From: Varanus komodoensis
Lineage: Eukaryota; Chordata; Lepidosauria; Squamata; Varanidae
DNA length: 64,000 nt
Reading direction: 5' to 3'
Assembly: GCF_004798865.1 (NCBI RefSeq)
Contig: NW_025335505.1
Location: forward strand, 9,486,681-9,550,680
The notes beneath the pieces were generated by a model. The model was not told where the DNA came from. It saw only the letters and a program-made list of their open reading frames with translations, and did no database searches. Within the stretch, counting starts at the first letter, position 1, and every line of letters starts with the position of its first letter. This document shows positions 1 to 10,601 of this stretch, one piece after another. The position numbers and the translations under genes are program-made.

Positions 1-731
1 GAGACTGAAAACATCTGTTTCCACAGGAGACCTGAATCACATCAATAATTCACATCGCCAGACATTCCCTAAAGGGCTGTAAACTTAGAGAGACAAGCAC
101 AGGCAGAGGTTTTAGGGGGCCCTTTGCTAAGCAATCAAATTTTCATGGTTAGACCAAACCAGTGGTTTTGCAGGCATTTCAGTGTTTGCCTTTCTCTTCT
201 CTGTACCAATATTTTAAGTTCCTAAATGGCCTTATGCAGAAATAATTCTAATTATGCCAAGTCAAGGGTATTTCAGTCCAGGTGCTGGTAAAGATAGACA
301 TGTCATCAACAGATAAGTCATTAGAAATCTAAGCACAGCAGGTTTTGATTGGACCCTGCAAGGAAATCAATGGAGCAATCACAGATCTGATTTTTGATAG
401 CAAGTTTCCAGTGCTGATAATATACATCATGATGCTAACACATCTTTTTTCATAATAACCTTACTTTATCTTTTGATGGCACCGTTGCTACTCAATTTTC
501 TCATTTATTTGGCATGGAGTCTGTTGGTAGGATGAGAGAAGAGATATATTAAATGGGAGTTACTGAGCAGTAACACTGTTGCTAGCCCTATTTGCATCAA
601 AATGTCCACATAAATGGACAGGATAACTCACTGAAAATTAAAGTGAAAAATTTCCCAAAGTATGTGTGTATGTGTCGAGGGGAACATACAAGCCTGGACC
701 CAGATTTATCCTGGATCAACGGAGTTGGTGG
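1..731. other. No gene or repeat recognised
   Basis: AT-rich single-copy-looking DNA. There is no frame of note and no recognisable repeat. Confidence 0.5.
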
Positions 732-763
732 AATTCTATGAGTTGGAATTCACTCATAGAATT
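732..763. repeat. Perfect 12-bp inverted repeat (hairpin)
   Basis: AATTCTATGAGT at 732-743 is followed by an 8-base spacer and its exact reverse complement at 752-763. It lies just upstream of a Bov-B fragment. No function can be assigned; it may be a MITE remnant or a chance palindrome in AT-rich DNA. Confidence 0.7.
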
Positions 764-773
764 ACCCAGATTA

Positions 774-1009
774 CTTTTTTGTGGCTATGTGCCCTCAAGT
801 TGTCTCTGACTTGTGATGAACCTATAAAATGAAAGTTCTACCCATGTCAGCCCCACTCAGCTGTTGTAAATTCAAGGCTGCGATTTCCTTTATGGAGTCA
901 CCCTATTTCACAGTGAGCCTTCCTTTTCTGTCTGTGATTTTCCCTAGCCTGATCGTCTTCTCCAGTGAGTCTTGCCTTCCCATGATGTGGCCAAAGTATG
1001 TGAAGTCAT
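774..1009 (-). mobile_element. Bov-B (RTE) LINE fragment
   Basis: The plus strand carries the reverse complement of the end of the Bov-B open reading frame and its 3' end. It shows the motif family 'CTAGTGAGTC..GCCTTCCCATGATGTGGCC' and 'CTCAAGTTGTCTCTGACTTGTGATGAACCT', which Bov-B and Sauria-SINE tails share. The copy is short and 5'-truncated, as most RTE copies are, and is decayed with no usable frame. The 7-mer CAGATTA at 767-773 and 1010-1016 may be the target-site duplication. The family call is from memory of the consensus, not from a search. Confidence 0.7.
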
Positions 1010-1016
1010 CAGATTA

Positions 1017-2359
1017 ATTACTGTACTGTAGTCCTAGGACAGTTTTATGATAAACTGAAGAAAATAATTTTTTAGATACACAAGGTTGCTACTTATTCTT
1101 CTCAGAGCAATTTCTGTGAGTACTGAAGTGTTCAAGCAGTAGATTTTATAAAATTGTAAGTGTCTCCGTGCACAATAGTGATCAAAGAACAAGTTCTGGA
1201 TTAAACTGGCAATGTTGGAAGAACACTTTGAGCCCGGCTATATGACAAATGAGTTTTCCCCAGCCTCATGAGCACAGAATGACAACCTAGTCATGTTTTA
1301 GTAGTGCTTTCCTTACCTTTAAACCTGCTTTCATATACAGACAGGATCGCAAATTGTTGGCCTATTTGGACACCTGTTTATGAGGCATTGCATATGGGTC
1401 TGTATTACACACAAAGCAGTACCAACAAAACCAATGCATCCACTGGGCTAGTGCAACCAATGTTTAGATCACGGAGTCTGAATGCACAAAGAAAGTTAAA
1501 ATGCACTGAAAGTGCTCGTGCAGATCTGTAGTTTTCAGTCAATAGATTTAAACCCAGTGACATTTTAAAAAAAGAAAAGAAAAAAAAAACAATAACTGGA
1601 GAACCTGTTTTGTTTTATAACACTACTGCAAAATTGTGCCTAGAATGTTGAAAAACAACTGATTGACACATGTCCCCCAAGTGCTGCCTGTAATGCAAGT
1701 TCAGACCTTCAGCTTCTTCCATTTGTATGTGACATCAGAGCAACCAACTTCAAATGCTGATTCCAAAGCCTTTAGCAGTGCTGTCATCTCCTTTTTCTTC
1801 TTTTAAATCTTTTATGTGGCTAGACAGAAAATAACCACAGTCTTATGCAAAGGAAAATGGTAGACTTGTATTATTTCATCATTATGAGATTGTGTTCTGG
1901 TTGTTTATACTAGTCCAATTTCAGAACAGTTGTTTAGTAATATTAAACAGAGTGCTAAGTGACACGCAGGGTAGATTTCATTGTGTATTCACTGTGTATC
2001 CCAAACTTCCACAGATACTTCCTGACAAAACTTTTATAGTGAAATCGCCTTGATTCATTCATGCAATGAGAATGACAGCTGTTGACTTACTTTCCCTGGG
2101 TGTTCATTTTTGCTTTTCAGTCCAGTCTGACACCACTGTTTACATCTTCCTGCCATGTCACATGTATAAACTGAAACATGTCATTCCTCTGATGAAGTGG
2201 ACAGTGCCCAAAGAAGCTTATGCCAGAATAATTATGTCAGCCTTTAACATGCCAGAGGACTCTTTGCTGTTTTAACTCTGTGTGTGTATCTGCAATGAAA
2301 GAAGTAGAAAAGATCATCAAGTGCTTGGACATTTTATTGGAGACCAAGCTCAAGATTAC
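1017..2359. other. No gene recognised; one exon-shaped frame
   Basis: Mostly AT-rich DNA with an A-rich run near 1566-1590. A polypyrimidine tract ending in TTTTCAG at about 2119 precedes a frame that stays open to a TAA at 2273-2275. Its peptide resembles no family I know. Confidence 0.4.
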
Positions 2360-2515
2360 CATCATTTATTCCATTTCTATACTGCCCCATAGCCAAAGCT
2401 ATCTTGATGGTTTACAACAAGATATAAAACAAAATGAAAAATACTAATAAGATTTTAACAAATGTTAAAATAGTAAAAATAAAGATAGATTTAAAATACA
2501 GTAAAATACAATGAA
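2360..2515 (-). mobile_element. L2-type LINE/SINE 3' tail remnant
   Basis: ATTTATT, a segment like 'TATACTGCCCCATAGCC' and 'GGTTTACAACAAGATATAAAAC' match the reverse complement of the 3' tail used by L2-type LINEs and their SINE partners in squamates (GTAAGCCGCC..GGCATATAAATAAAT). An A-rich stretch with repeated AAAATAC words follows. The copy is old and only the tail is left. Confidence 0.5.
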
Positions 2516-2544
2516 TCCAATAGAAACTTTTGTATTTCCTATCA

Positions 2545-2836
2545 CTGTGTATGGGTTTGAAGGCTGAACAGTGAAGAAAGCTGATAGGATAGAAATTGGT
2601 GTGATAGAGACATGGTGCTGGAGGAGAGCTTGTGAATACCCTGGAGTGACAGAAGGACAAACAACTGGGTCCTGGATCAAATCAAGTCAGAGCTTTCTCT
2701 TGAAGCAAAAATGACAAAATTGAGGCCATCCTACTTTGGGCACATCATGAGATGGGTGAATCATTGGAGAAGACACTCATGCTAGGGAAAGTTGAAGGCA
2801 GACGACAACAGGGAATGTTGGAAATGAGGGTGGCAG
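2545..2836 (+). mobile_element. Bov-B (RTE) LINE, C-terminal coding remnant
   Basis: Conceptual translation gives Bov-B-like words near the end of the reverse transcriptase protein: 'VYGFEG.TVKKADR', then 'LEAKMTKLRPSYFGHIMRW'. The order is right for the family, in which the FGHIMRR segment precedes the GKRRRGRQRMRW segment. Frames are broken. The similarity stops near 2836 and resumes at about 3371, so this and the next Bov-B piece were probably one copy split by an insert. Confidence 0.75.
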
Positions 2837-3370
2837 GTCTTTGCACACACTGACAGCTCATGCCGATCTGGATCCTGAGTCAGAGAATGAAGGGGAGAAG
2901 GCAGAGGGAACTTGGAAGTGTGGGGCTTCAGCCTTGGAGATGACGGACGTGCTGCTTATCTCCAGGCTACTCTGCCCAGACACGTAAACAGGCTCTGAGA
3001 ATAGCCAAGATGCACAGGTGCTGGGTGGGGCATGGGAGAGGAGCTTTGGAGTCAGATGAACTCTGGTATGACTCTTGACCCCATGATGCGGCATTGGGAG
3101 AGGAGGGCCAGTCAACTAAAGGATAGGTGTGTAGAAAAGAAGTATGCTTGTTTCCAAATGGGTCCTTCAGAAGGGCTCAGGCCCAGGCATCCTCAAAAGG
3201 AAGGTTTCCAGAAGTAGTTGTTTAGATTAGATTCAATGAACTGCTCTGTGCGTGCACAGAGGTGATTGCGTTTATTGGGTATCCTTCAGTGAATAAAGAG
3301 CTTTTTGCAAAGAAATAGCCTGCAACCTTGAATGTGTGAAGGGATGAAAATCTGGTGCATGACAAGGAAG
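2837..3370. other. Unclassified insert between two Bov-B pieces
   Basis: About 530 bp with a different base composition (GA-rich, then an AATAAAGAGC-like word near 3293) separate two halves of a Bov-B copy. The Bov-B stretch around 'AAATGAG.TGGC' is present on both sides, as a long target duplication or two overlapping copies would give. The insert contains an 85-codon frame on the minus strand and a 61-codon frame on the plus strand, and I recognise neither. It could be another retroelement piece. Confidence 0.4.
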
Positions 3371-3510
3371 ACCAAAAATGAGATGGCTGAATCCGTAAAG
3401 GAAGCCACAGCCTTGAACTAAGAAGAATTGAATGGAGCTTTAATGGGCAGGACTTTATGGAGAACTTTCAGTCATGGGGCTGCCATAAGTTAAAGAGGGC
3501 TTGATGGCAG
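3371..3510 (+). mobile_element. Bov-B (RTE) LINE 3' end
   Basis: This matches the last part of Bov-B: 'GGAAGACCAAAAATGAGATGG', 'AAGGAAGCCACAGCC', 'GGACTTTATGGAGAACTTTC' and 'GGGCTTGATGGCAG'. These correspond to the protein end (RPKMRWxxSVKEATA) and the short 3' untranslated region. It is likely the continuation of the copy at 2545-2836. No AAC-type terminal repeat is clear. Confidence 0.75.
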
Positions 3511-3862
3511 ATAAGGACAGTGTACATCTACATAATGTTATTTTCTGTGTTCCTGTGGCTTTTTGTTTTAGCAGAGCAAAGCTGCCAAGAAAATTAGCAG
3601 CTGGGCAAACCTATGTGTTCTGTCATTGTTTATTATAAGTCAGAATAATTATATATTTTTGTTTGTTTGTTTCTATACCCTGCAGCAGCTGAAACTCTCT
3701 GGGCAACAGTTCTTAAGTAAAAAAAAAAAATAAGTAAAAGCCTTATAAAATTTAACTAATTTAAATTTTAGTTGGTTTAAAGAAGTAAGAAAAGTGTACA
3801 CAATGGAGGTAGGCCTGTTAAATCATCTGGCATAACCCCTTCCTGCATATGTGCAGTGCAGT
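3511..3862. other. No gene recognised; short A/T-rich tracts
   Basis: Contains TTTGTTTGTTTG near 3659 and a run of A at about 3720-3730. Nothing else was recognised. Confidence 0.4.
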
Positions 3863-4090
3863 GTTTATTATTTATTTATTAGATTTATATCCTGCATTTT
3901 TCTTTTTGAAAGACAAAAAAGCTTGCATCATTCTCTTCATCCTGCTCTCAATCTTGTCCCCACAGCAATCCTGTGAGGTAGGGTGGGCTGAGAGTCTTTG
4001 ACTGGCTCAGAGTCATCCAGTTGGGTCTAGAATCCAGATCACTTGAGTCCCAGACCTGCACTCTTAGCCACTACGCTAGACTGGCTCTCT
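3863..4090 (-). mobile_element. MIR-like tRNA-derived SINE, near full length
   Basis: Read on the minus strand, the order is a tRNA-like head (AGCCAGTCTAGCGTAGTGGC, then a B-box-like GATTCTAGACCCAAC), then the core words 'TCTCAGCCCACCCTACCTCAC' and 'GATTGCTGTGGGGAC', then a tail ending in ATATAAATCTAATAAATAAAT of L2 type. The three-part build matches squamate MIR/CORE-like SINEs mobilised by L2. A possible 6-bp target duplication AGTGTT lies at 3860-3865 and 4093-4098. It is a second copy of the family at 29858-30070. Confidence 0.75.
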
Positions 4091-4759
4091 CTAGTGTTGG
4101 AGTAGACAGAGCTTTACCTGCATGTGTGTTGCTGAAAAACAGTACTGCTCCTATATGACTGGAAAGGTGGTGATCACATTTATCTTTTAAACATCAACCA
4201 TGCAGAACACAGTGAAAATACAAACTCAGTAAAGCACAGCAGTGGAAATGGAACTCAGCAGAGCATCTGTCACATAACTAGAACTGTGCAAGAAAAATGA
4301 TTGAGAAATGCACATTCAGTAATCTGTGCAAGTTACTTTATTTATGTGTTTGCACCTTCTGCTGTCTAATGCAGACTGTTCTAATTCCTGCCTAATGCAG
4401 GAATAGAACAAAGGCACCATGGGGAGGGCATGGTAATTTCTTGCAACCACTGGTGGTTTGAATTTCATAAGCGGGATGAAGTTAGCTTGAAAACTGGAGG
4501 TAATTTACACTAGAGCTGGGCCATGGCCTCCAGATTTGACTCAGTCCTGATTCAGCACTTCATAAAATGGCCCAGTTCTGTTTGACTGACTCAGAGGCTG
4601 TCTCCAACAAGTCAAGTATTGAACTGAGCTGAGATTTCGAAAGCCAAGCCTTTGTGCCTCCCCTTGACTATCATGAAAAATGTAAACATGGATTCAGTTT
4701 ATTTCCCCCTTTGTCAGAACTGGATTATATGGTAGAAATGCTAGTCTCTTAAGAAGGGA
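4091..4759. other. No gene or repeat recognised
   Basis: Unique-looking sequence with no frame worth reporting. Confidence 0.45.
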
Positions 4760-4812
4760 TTATTCATTTATTTATTATTTGCATTTATATACCACCCTAG
4801 TAGCCCAAAGGG
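4760..4812 (-). mobile_element. L2-type 3' tail remnant
   Basis: TTCATTTATTTATTATTTGC followed by ATTTATATACCACCCTAGTAG is the reverse complement of the L2/SINE terminal tail. Only about 50 bp remain. Confidence 0.45.
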
Positions 4813-6397
4813 TTATTATTCCTAAAAGGGGGAAGAAAAATATAATGCAGGGAACTTTTTGTAACATGTACAACTTTTTAAATTTCAAACAAGTTTTTTT
4901 TAAGGGAATAGCTGATATCTGCCTAGAGAACTTCAGCCATTGAACAATATAGAAGTAAAAATTGCGGTGGTGGTGGTGATGGCAGCATTTTAATTTCCTG
5001 TCTGAATTATATGAAGTTTTAGAGGGATAGTTCCCCTTTCTGAGGACACTGAGCCTGCCAAGTTTCAGGTGAATAGGGCTCTGGGGCTTTCATGTAGGAA
5101 CAGATTTGCCATTTTTAGGGTATCTCAAAGAGGGTGCACTTCTCCCCTTATTTCCCAATGTTCCTTGTGGATCTTTGTAATTACAAAGAGCAATTACAGC
5201 CTGGGGCTGTCACTCAATAAGGAACTTGATAATTTCAGAAGGGCAGGAACAGCAGTTAATTTCAGCAGTTAATTTCAGAAGGGCAGGAACAGCAAGAGGA
5301 GTTCTCAAATTTGGATGTGGGAGCAGTTTATTTCTCCTTCCAGCCCCCTTCCACTTTGGGGGCCAATGTGTATGAAAAAACAGAAATGTGTGTGGGTAAG
5401 AAACCGGGCAGACAGGGACGAAGGATTTATGAGGATTATAAGCCAGCATCAGACTTTTTCAGAGTAGATCCTGGTGGTGTTAGAAGAATAGTCATCTCAA
5501 TGTCCCGTCCTTGCCCTCCCACAAAATTGCAGTGCTTGGAGACCTGGCAAGTCAGATTGGAAGGTACAGCTGTCAGTCACTCAGCTACATCCCTTCTCTT
5601 CCATTCTTGCCTGTGTCTCAAGGAAAGGAAACAAAAAGACACTTTTTGGCAAGGAGGAGGAATATTCACATCTCCAAGCATGAAAGTTGCCTTCTGGCCC
5701 TGTGTCGATCCTGGTGGCTTTGGATGGAAGCCTGCGGTACTCCCGGATGCAGCAGGAATAATCCAAAGGAGCAGAATTCTGCCTGGGCCTCAGGCTTCAT
5801 CCAAATCTGATAAAGTTCCTTAATTTATACTTTGGGTAAGTTTGGTTATGTGTGAGCATAAATAGAAAAGAGTATTGAGGTTACTTAGACATGTCTTTCA
5901 TATATCATAGATTTCAAAAGAAAATAAAAATTACTTAGGCCGTATTCTCCAAATAATACTTTTTGAACTAAACTAGACCTTATGGGAGTTCTGTGAACAG
6001 GATCATCTGCAGGTTTTGAGCCTTAATGGCAGTCATGGGGCAGAGTTATCATAATTTGACGGGGTTCATGGCATTGGGAGGAAATAGCCCTTTACTTATC
6101 CCATGTTAAGATCCCAGTGCCATGGTGCAAAACGATCAGGCATATATTTGATAACTATTTTTCCCCATAAAAAAATAGACACCCACTTTGAAAGGATACC
6201 TTAAGTTTTAAAAATGGCATCGGTAAAGGATGAATCTCCCCTCAGCAACCTCTAATACACAATAAATCCCTGCATTAAAAAGGGAGAAAGAGAAAGCTAG
6301 TTATAGATCTGGTTTACTCTATTTCATTGTAGTGGCATGTATTTTCTAAAAGAAAGGGTCTAGTTCATGGCATCCCTGAGATAATCAATATGTTAAA
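4813..6397. other. No recognised gene; unusually long open frame at 5311-5823
   Basis: A 170-codon plus-strand frame (5311-5823) overlaps a second 99-codon frame (5511-5810). I recognise no domain, signal peptide or membrane segment. The peptide word VDPGG occurs twice, at codons matching about 5465 and 5706. No splice signals or upstream start context support it. It is probably a chance frame, or a remnant of a repeat I cannot name. Confidence 0.3.
5231..5294 (+). repeat. 40-bp tandem duplication
   Basis: A 24-base segment starting AATTTCAGAAGGGCAGGAAC occurs at 5231-5254 and again, identical, at 5271-5294 (period 40). The spacer also repeats CAGTTAATTTCAG. Identity of the copies suggests a recent slippage or duplication event. 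Confidence 0.9.
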
Positions 6398-7352
6398 AGG
6401 ACCTCTTCAACATCTTTATTAATGATCTAGATGAGGAAGTCTGGGGAATGATAATTAAATTTGTAGATGACACAAAACTGGGCAGAATAGCTAACACCCT
6501 GGAAGACAAAAAGAAGATCCAGGGTGACCTAGACAAGCTAGAATGCTGAGCTAAAAGCAACAGAATGAAATTCAGCAGGGACAAATGCCAAGTTCTGCAC
6601 CCCGGGGGGGGGGGGCAGGGGGCAAACAAAAACAAATGCATCAATACAAGATGGGAAATACTTGGCTCAACAGCACTGAAAAAGAAAAAGACCTTGGAAT
6701 TGTAGACAAGCTAAATATGAGCTAGCAATGTGATGCAGCCATAAAAAAGGCAATGCTATTTTGGGATGCATAAAGAGAAGTATCACTTCCAAATCATGTG
6801 AAGTACTAGTTCCCCTTCACTCTGCTCTTGTCAGATCTCACCTAGAATACTATGTTCAATTCTGGGCACCCATGCTTGAAAAAGATGCAGGAAACCTAGG
6901 GAGGGTTCAGAGGAGGGCAACAAAGGTGATCCATGGACTCAAAACCAAGCCCTATGATGACAGACTGAGAGAACTGGGAATGTTCAGTCTCAAGAAAAGA
7001 AGACTGAGAGGGGACACATTATCACTCTATAAGTACCTCAAGGGCTGTCACAAAGAAGAAAGTCAAGATCTTTTCTCACTGATATCAGAGTCTAGGATAT
7101 GGAATAATCAGCTCAAGTTGCAGCGGCTCAGATTCAGGCTAGATATCAGGAAAAGCTTCCTCCCTGTCAGAGTAATTTGACAGTGGAATCAGTTGCCTAG
7201 AGAGGCCATGGACTCCCCCACTGTAGCGACACTCAAGGTGAAATTGAACAGTCATATGAGTGGGATGGTGTGGCTTGGCATCCTGCCCCAGCAGGGGGCT
7301 TGACCTGATGGCCTACATGGTCTCTTCCAACCCTACTATTCTATGAATCTAT
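6398..7352 (+). mobile_element. CR1 LINE, 5'-truncated, with RT and 3' end
   Basis: The reading begins 'LFNIFINDLDEEVWG' and runs into 'IIKFVDDTKL' (FVDD at 6460-6471, the reverse-transcriptase active-site box, normally F/YADD), then 'NRMKFSRDKCQVLH'. An open stretch of 139 codons (6761-7180) carries the C-terminal CR1 hallmarks 'LVRSHLEYYVQFWAPMLEKD', 'VQRRATKVIHGL', 'RRLRGDTLSLYKYL' and 'FSLISESRIWNNQLKL'. The 3' end reads GGGGGCTTGACCTGATGGCC, then CTTCCAACCCTACTATTCTA, then TGAATCTATGAG. A run of 12-14 G lies at about 6603-6616. Frame breaks between 6540 and 6760 make it inactive. The 5' end is missing, as is usual for CR1. Confidence 0.92.
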
Positions 7353-8057
7353 GAGTGCTCCTACTTTTACAAATGTTGTCCTTTTCTTACTGCAACCAAT
7401 AAATGATTCTACCCTCTCACTTTTAAAATCCACTTTTGATCCAGAAAGAAACAAAGAAGGACTGATTGGCATTCGAACCCAGTTCTCACTAGTCCAAGCT
7501 CAAGCTCTGTTCTTTAGGCTGCATTGCTTTCCCATAAGCCTTTTGGATGGGCTACAAATAATATATACATTGTGGAGCTGAGAGTTCTATTGTTCTAATC
7601 TGTTATGGTTGATATAGTCCTTTACGATAGCCCTTCTTCAGGGAGGAAACGATGGATCCATTTTCTATTTTTAGAAAAACAAAGGATGCATTGCGGTCCA
7701 GCATGTTTTGGTGACAATAATTTGCACGGATTTCAGTATAACATTCTGTCTAAATACTTTGTCATTATGAAAAATGTGTTTAGCTTTTATGGAGAAGTGA
7801 TTTAACAGTTGGAAAGACATCTACTCAAAACACCTGGAATCATTTAGAATTTGCCTCAAGTTTAGCTAAAGTGGTAAATGTAAGAAAGAAAAATCTGTTC
7901 TCAGTTACATTTCTGAAAAGCTAGGCACTTATCTGAAAGTCAAAGCAGCAAAATTGAAATGAGAATCTAAGTAGATACTGAGAAGAAAGCCTGTGCAGTC
8001 TGCAAGGATCTGATTTGGTTTTCCCATGAGGCTTTAAGTGCTTTGAAGATGCAAACC
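7353..8057. other. No gene or repeat recognised
   Basis: Unique-looking DNA between the CR1 copy and a MITE. Frames are short and not recognised. Confidence 0.4.
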
Positions 8058-8537
8058 GGCTGGGTTCACACAACACAATAGGCCATGATGGGTTTTTGGT
8101 GCAGGATAGTCTGGTCTCATCTGAATCCTGTCATGATATTTCAGCTTGGTACATTTGAATTTTAGAAACCACAATAAGAATCAACAGTCTGTTCTGTGGT
8201 TTCTGTGTTTCACCATGGGTTTCTTTTCTTTTTCCTTTTTTGGTCATCTGGACGTGGTATCATGGTTTCAATAGTCCTGGTATGCAGCTACCACTGAGTC
8301 CCCTGAAAAGAGTGGCAGCTGCAGGAATTATTCTAGTCATCCAGCATGAGATTGCATTGCAGGTGCAGTGGCTGATGAGATGCATGCCAACAGCAGGAGG
8401 ACTGATTGAGGGGAGTGGAAACCATGCTAGCATAGAAAGCATTTGATCGTCTACTGAGCACATCCTGGCAAGCACATGTGCATGCACACACAGTGGAAAC
8501 CATGGAGAATTTCTTGTTATAATGTGTTCACCCAGCC
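8058..8537. mobile_element. MITE-like element with imperfect terminal inverted repeats
   Basis: The left end GGCTGGGTTCACACAACACA and the reverse complement of the right end, GGCTGGGTGAACACATTATA, agree at most of their first 20 positions. Similar ends occur at 49719-50034, at about 24526 and around the LTR insertion at 56.3 kb, so this is a dispersed non-autonomous DNA transposon family. There is no clear target duplication, so the superfamily (hAT or other) is open. The interior has repeated ACCATGG-type words and no coding capacity. Confidence 0.6.
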
Positions 8538-8689
8538 ATTGTCTTCCAAGGAATGGTCACTCTGGGTAGGGGCCATGAGATACAGTGTAATGGAGTTTTA
8601 TGCCTATTGCAGTGGTTATCTGTGAGTATTCTATTTCCCCAAGGTAAAATGGCAGATATTTTGTGATGTTTGATCTATCATGGCCTTTT

Positions 8690-8760
8690 TACACATCATT
8701 TGAGATTAGCACCATCAAGTTATCACTTGATATTAACACTATGTGATGAACATGATGTGT
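8690..8760. repeat. Nested imperfect palindrome
   Basis: The outer arms ACACATCAT (8691-8699) and ATGATGTGT (8752-8760) enclose a perfect inner hairpin, ATCAAGT (8714-8720) / ACTTGAT (8725-8731) with a TATC loop. The right flank reads TGTGTGAACTCAC, like the ends of the neighbouring MITE, so it may be a short deletion derivative. Confidence 0.55.
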
Positions 8761-10345
8761 GAACTCACTTGTAGCTGAAATACTCTTCTTCCAATGCCTG
8801 TTTTGGTAGTTCACATTATTCATTTTCTATCAGACAGATTTGTAGAAGTTCACTTTTTGCATTGTAAAGATTTTTTTTAAAGTTTAGCTTAATCATTGCC
8901 AGAGCAAACATTCAATATAAGCAGGTAGCTATAATAAACTTGTATACACTATTTATATATTACTTTGCTTTTTTATTTTGCTTAGCCAATACAAAGCTTT
9001 TTGTTTTATTAAAGTAAGATAAATGTATTCCTTATGACAGCTAGAACTGAACACTGGAAGGTGCTTTCACTTCAAGATTTCTTCTCTCCAAAACTGCCAG
9101 GAATCAAAATTACCAAGCTATCTTGACTTTTTCCTGATGTTTATTATCAGTGCAAGAAACAAACATAAATTAATTATATAAACAACCTTATCACAAATAT
9201 CACAAAATCTTGAAAAGAAGCAAGACTGTCATTCATCACTAAAAAAATGAACAAAGTTTTCAGTTGAGAGTTAAAAAGGAGCAATGACTCATTATCCTGA
9301 AAAAAATGCAGTCTTTGTTACAGAAAAGATTTTGATACTTTTGTAGTTTTTCAGCTCAGCAGGCAATGCAACTATAGGCATAGGAATAGGTTAAGTATAC
9401 CATGTCACCCATATTGTACTCTTTCACATTGTCAGGATGGGACAACAGCGGAATCATTACACTTTCAAAATTCTTGCCCTAATTTCCTCCTAGTTGTTGG
9501 ACAACCTGTATCTCTTGTGTCGTTTCTAAGAGAAACCAAGGCATTGTCATTTTTTATGGTTCTATTTTTTTAAATGTCCAAATATTGCTCCAAAGACTGT
9601 GCACGTACAATTTGCACAGAGTCAGAGTCTTTCCTTCATTGGTATCCTCCCCGCCCCCGGACACTAACAATTGAATGACGATTGTTAAAAATCGATGAAA
9701 ATTGGCTGTAAAAAAAAGCCATTTCAATGTGATCGTAAATAAACAGCACATTACTTCTCTTGCATGGTGTTTTCTTGATCTGGTGTGTGCTTTATAAAAC
9801 AATGATAGTAAAACAAACATGATGTGACTGCACACTGGAGTATCATGGTGGAAGATCATTGCACCTTGAGATGTTAGGTGTGTGGCATGCCACAGCTTCT
9901 CCATATATGTTGCAGATAACTTTAGTAATGAACATAACTTCTCTTGGAAAGTTGGAGCATGCTTGGCTTAGAAAGAGCCAAGTATCAGAGCTTGTTCTGA
10001 TACTTGTACAACCTTCTTTTACATTTGGGAATAGACTTACGTATGCATCAAAATGATACACCCGGCACTAGAGTTAGATTCATGCTGCCCCCCGGGAATA
10101 AAATGCTGCTCATCACTTGGCCTTGTATCTACCCCGTTTCAAGGATGGCTGTAGGTGAATGATCATGTACAGGTACACAGGTGGGCATCTAATTTTAAGC
10201 ATCTAAAACTCTTTGGAAAGCACCCAAGTAGTTGATACTCAGCTCTGGCTAGGATCACGGAACAGTGTTGAGAAGACTGAGCCAGATCAAGGGGTTCATT
10301 TCTTGTCATCTACTCACAATGGAAAGGGCATAAGCAAATGTTCTT
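8761..10345. other. No gene recognised
   Basis: AT-rich DNA. The 116-codon minus-strand frame at 9554-9904 is overlapped by frames on both strands and matches no family I know. Confidence 0.4.
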
Positions 10346-10373
10346 TACCGGTTACTACCGGTACTACCGGTTA
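10346..10373. promoter_or_regulatory. Three ACCGGT words in 28 bp (Grainyhead-like site cluster?)
   Basis: ACCGGT occurs at 10347-10352, 10357-10362 and 10366-10371, twice followed by T. AACCGGTT-like words are the known core of Grainyhead/GRHL sites, but the flanks here are only half matches. CpG is scarce nearby, which makes the cluster stand out. It may equally be a small tandem slippage product of a 9-10 bp unit. Confidence 0.35.
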
Positions 10374-10601
10374 AATAGGGCAATTTCAGTAAAAATCTTT
10401 TCTTTCGCACTTGTATGCTTATTGCCTTTCAGTTTCAAAGAATCACTTGCCCCTTAGCAAGACATATGCATAGTTGGATTAAGATTTGGTGTGGCTATTT
10501 CTGTGATGTTTTTTCGAGGTATTGAGTGCAGTCAGAGTAAACAGTAAAGGCACAGGATGCTATCATTGCTAGACTGTGTTTTTCTGAAACTTTGGAGTAG
10601 A

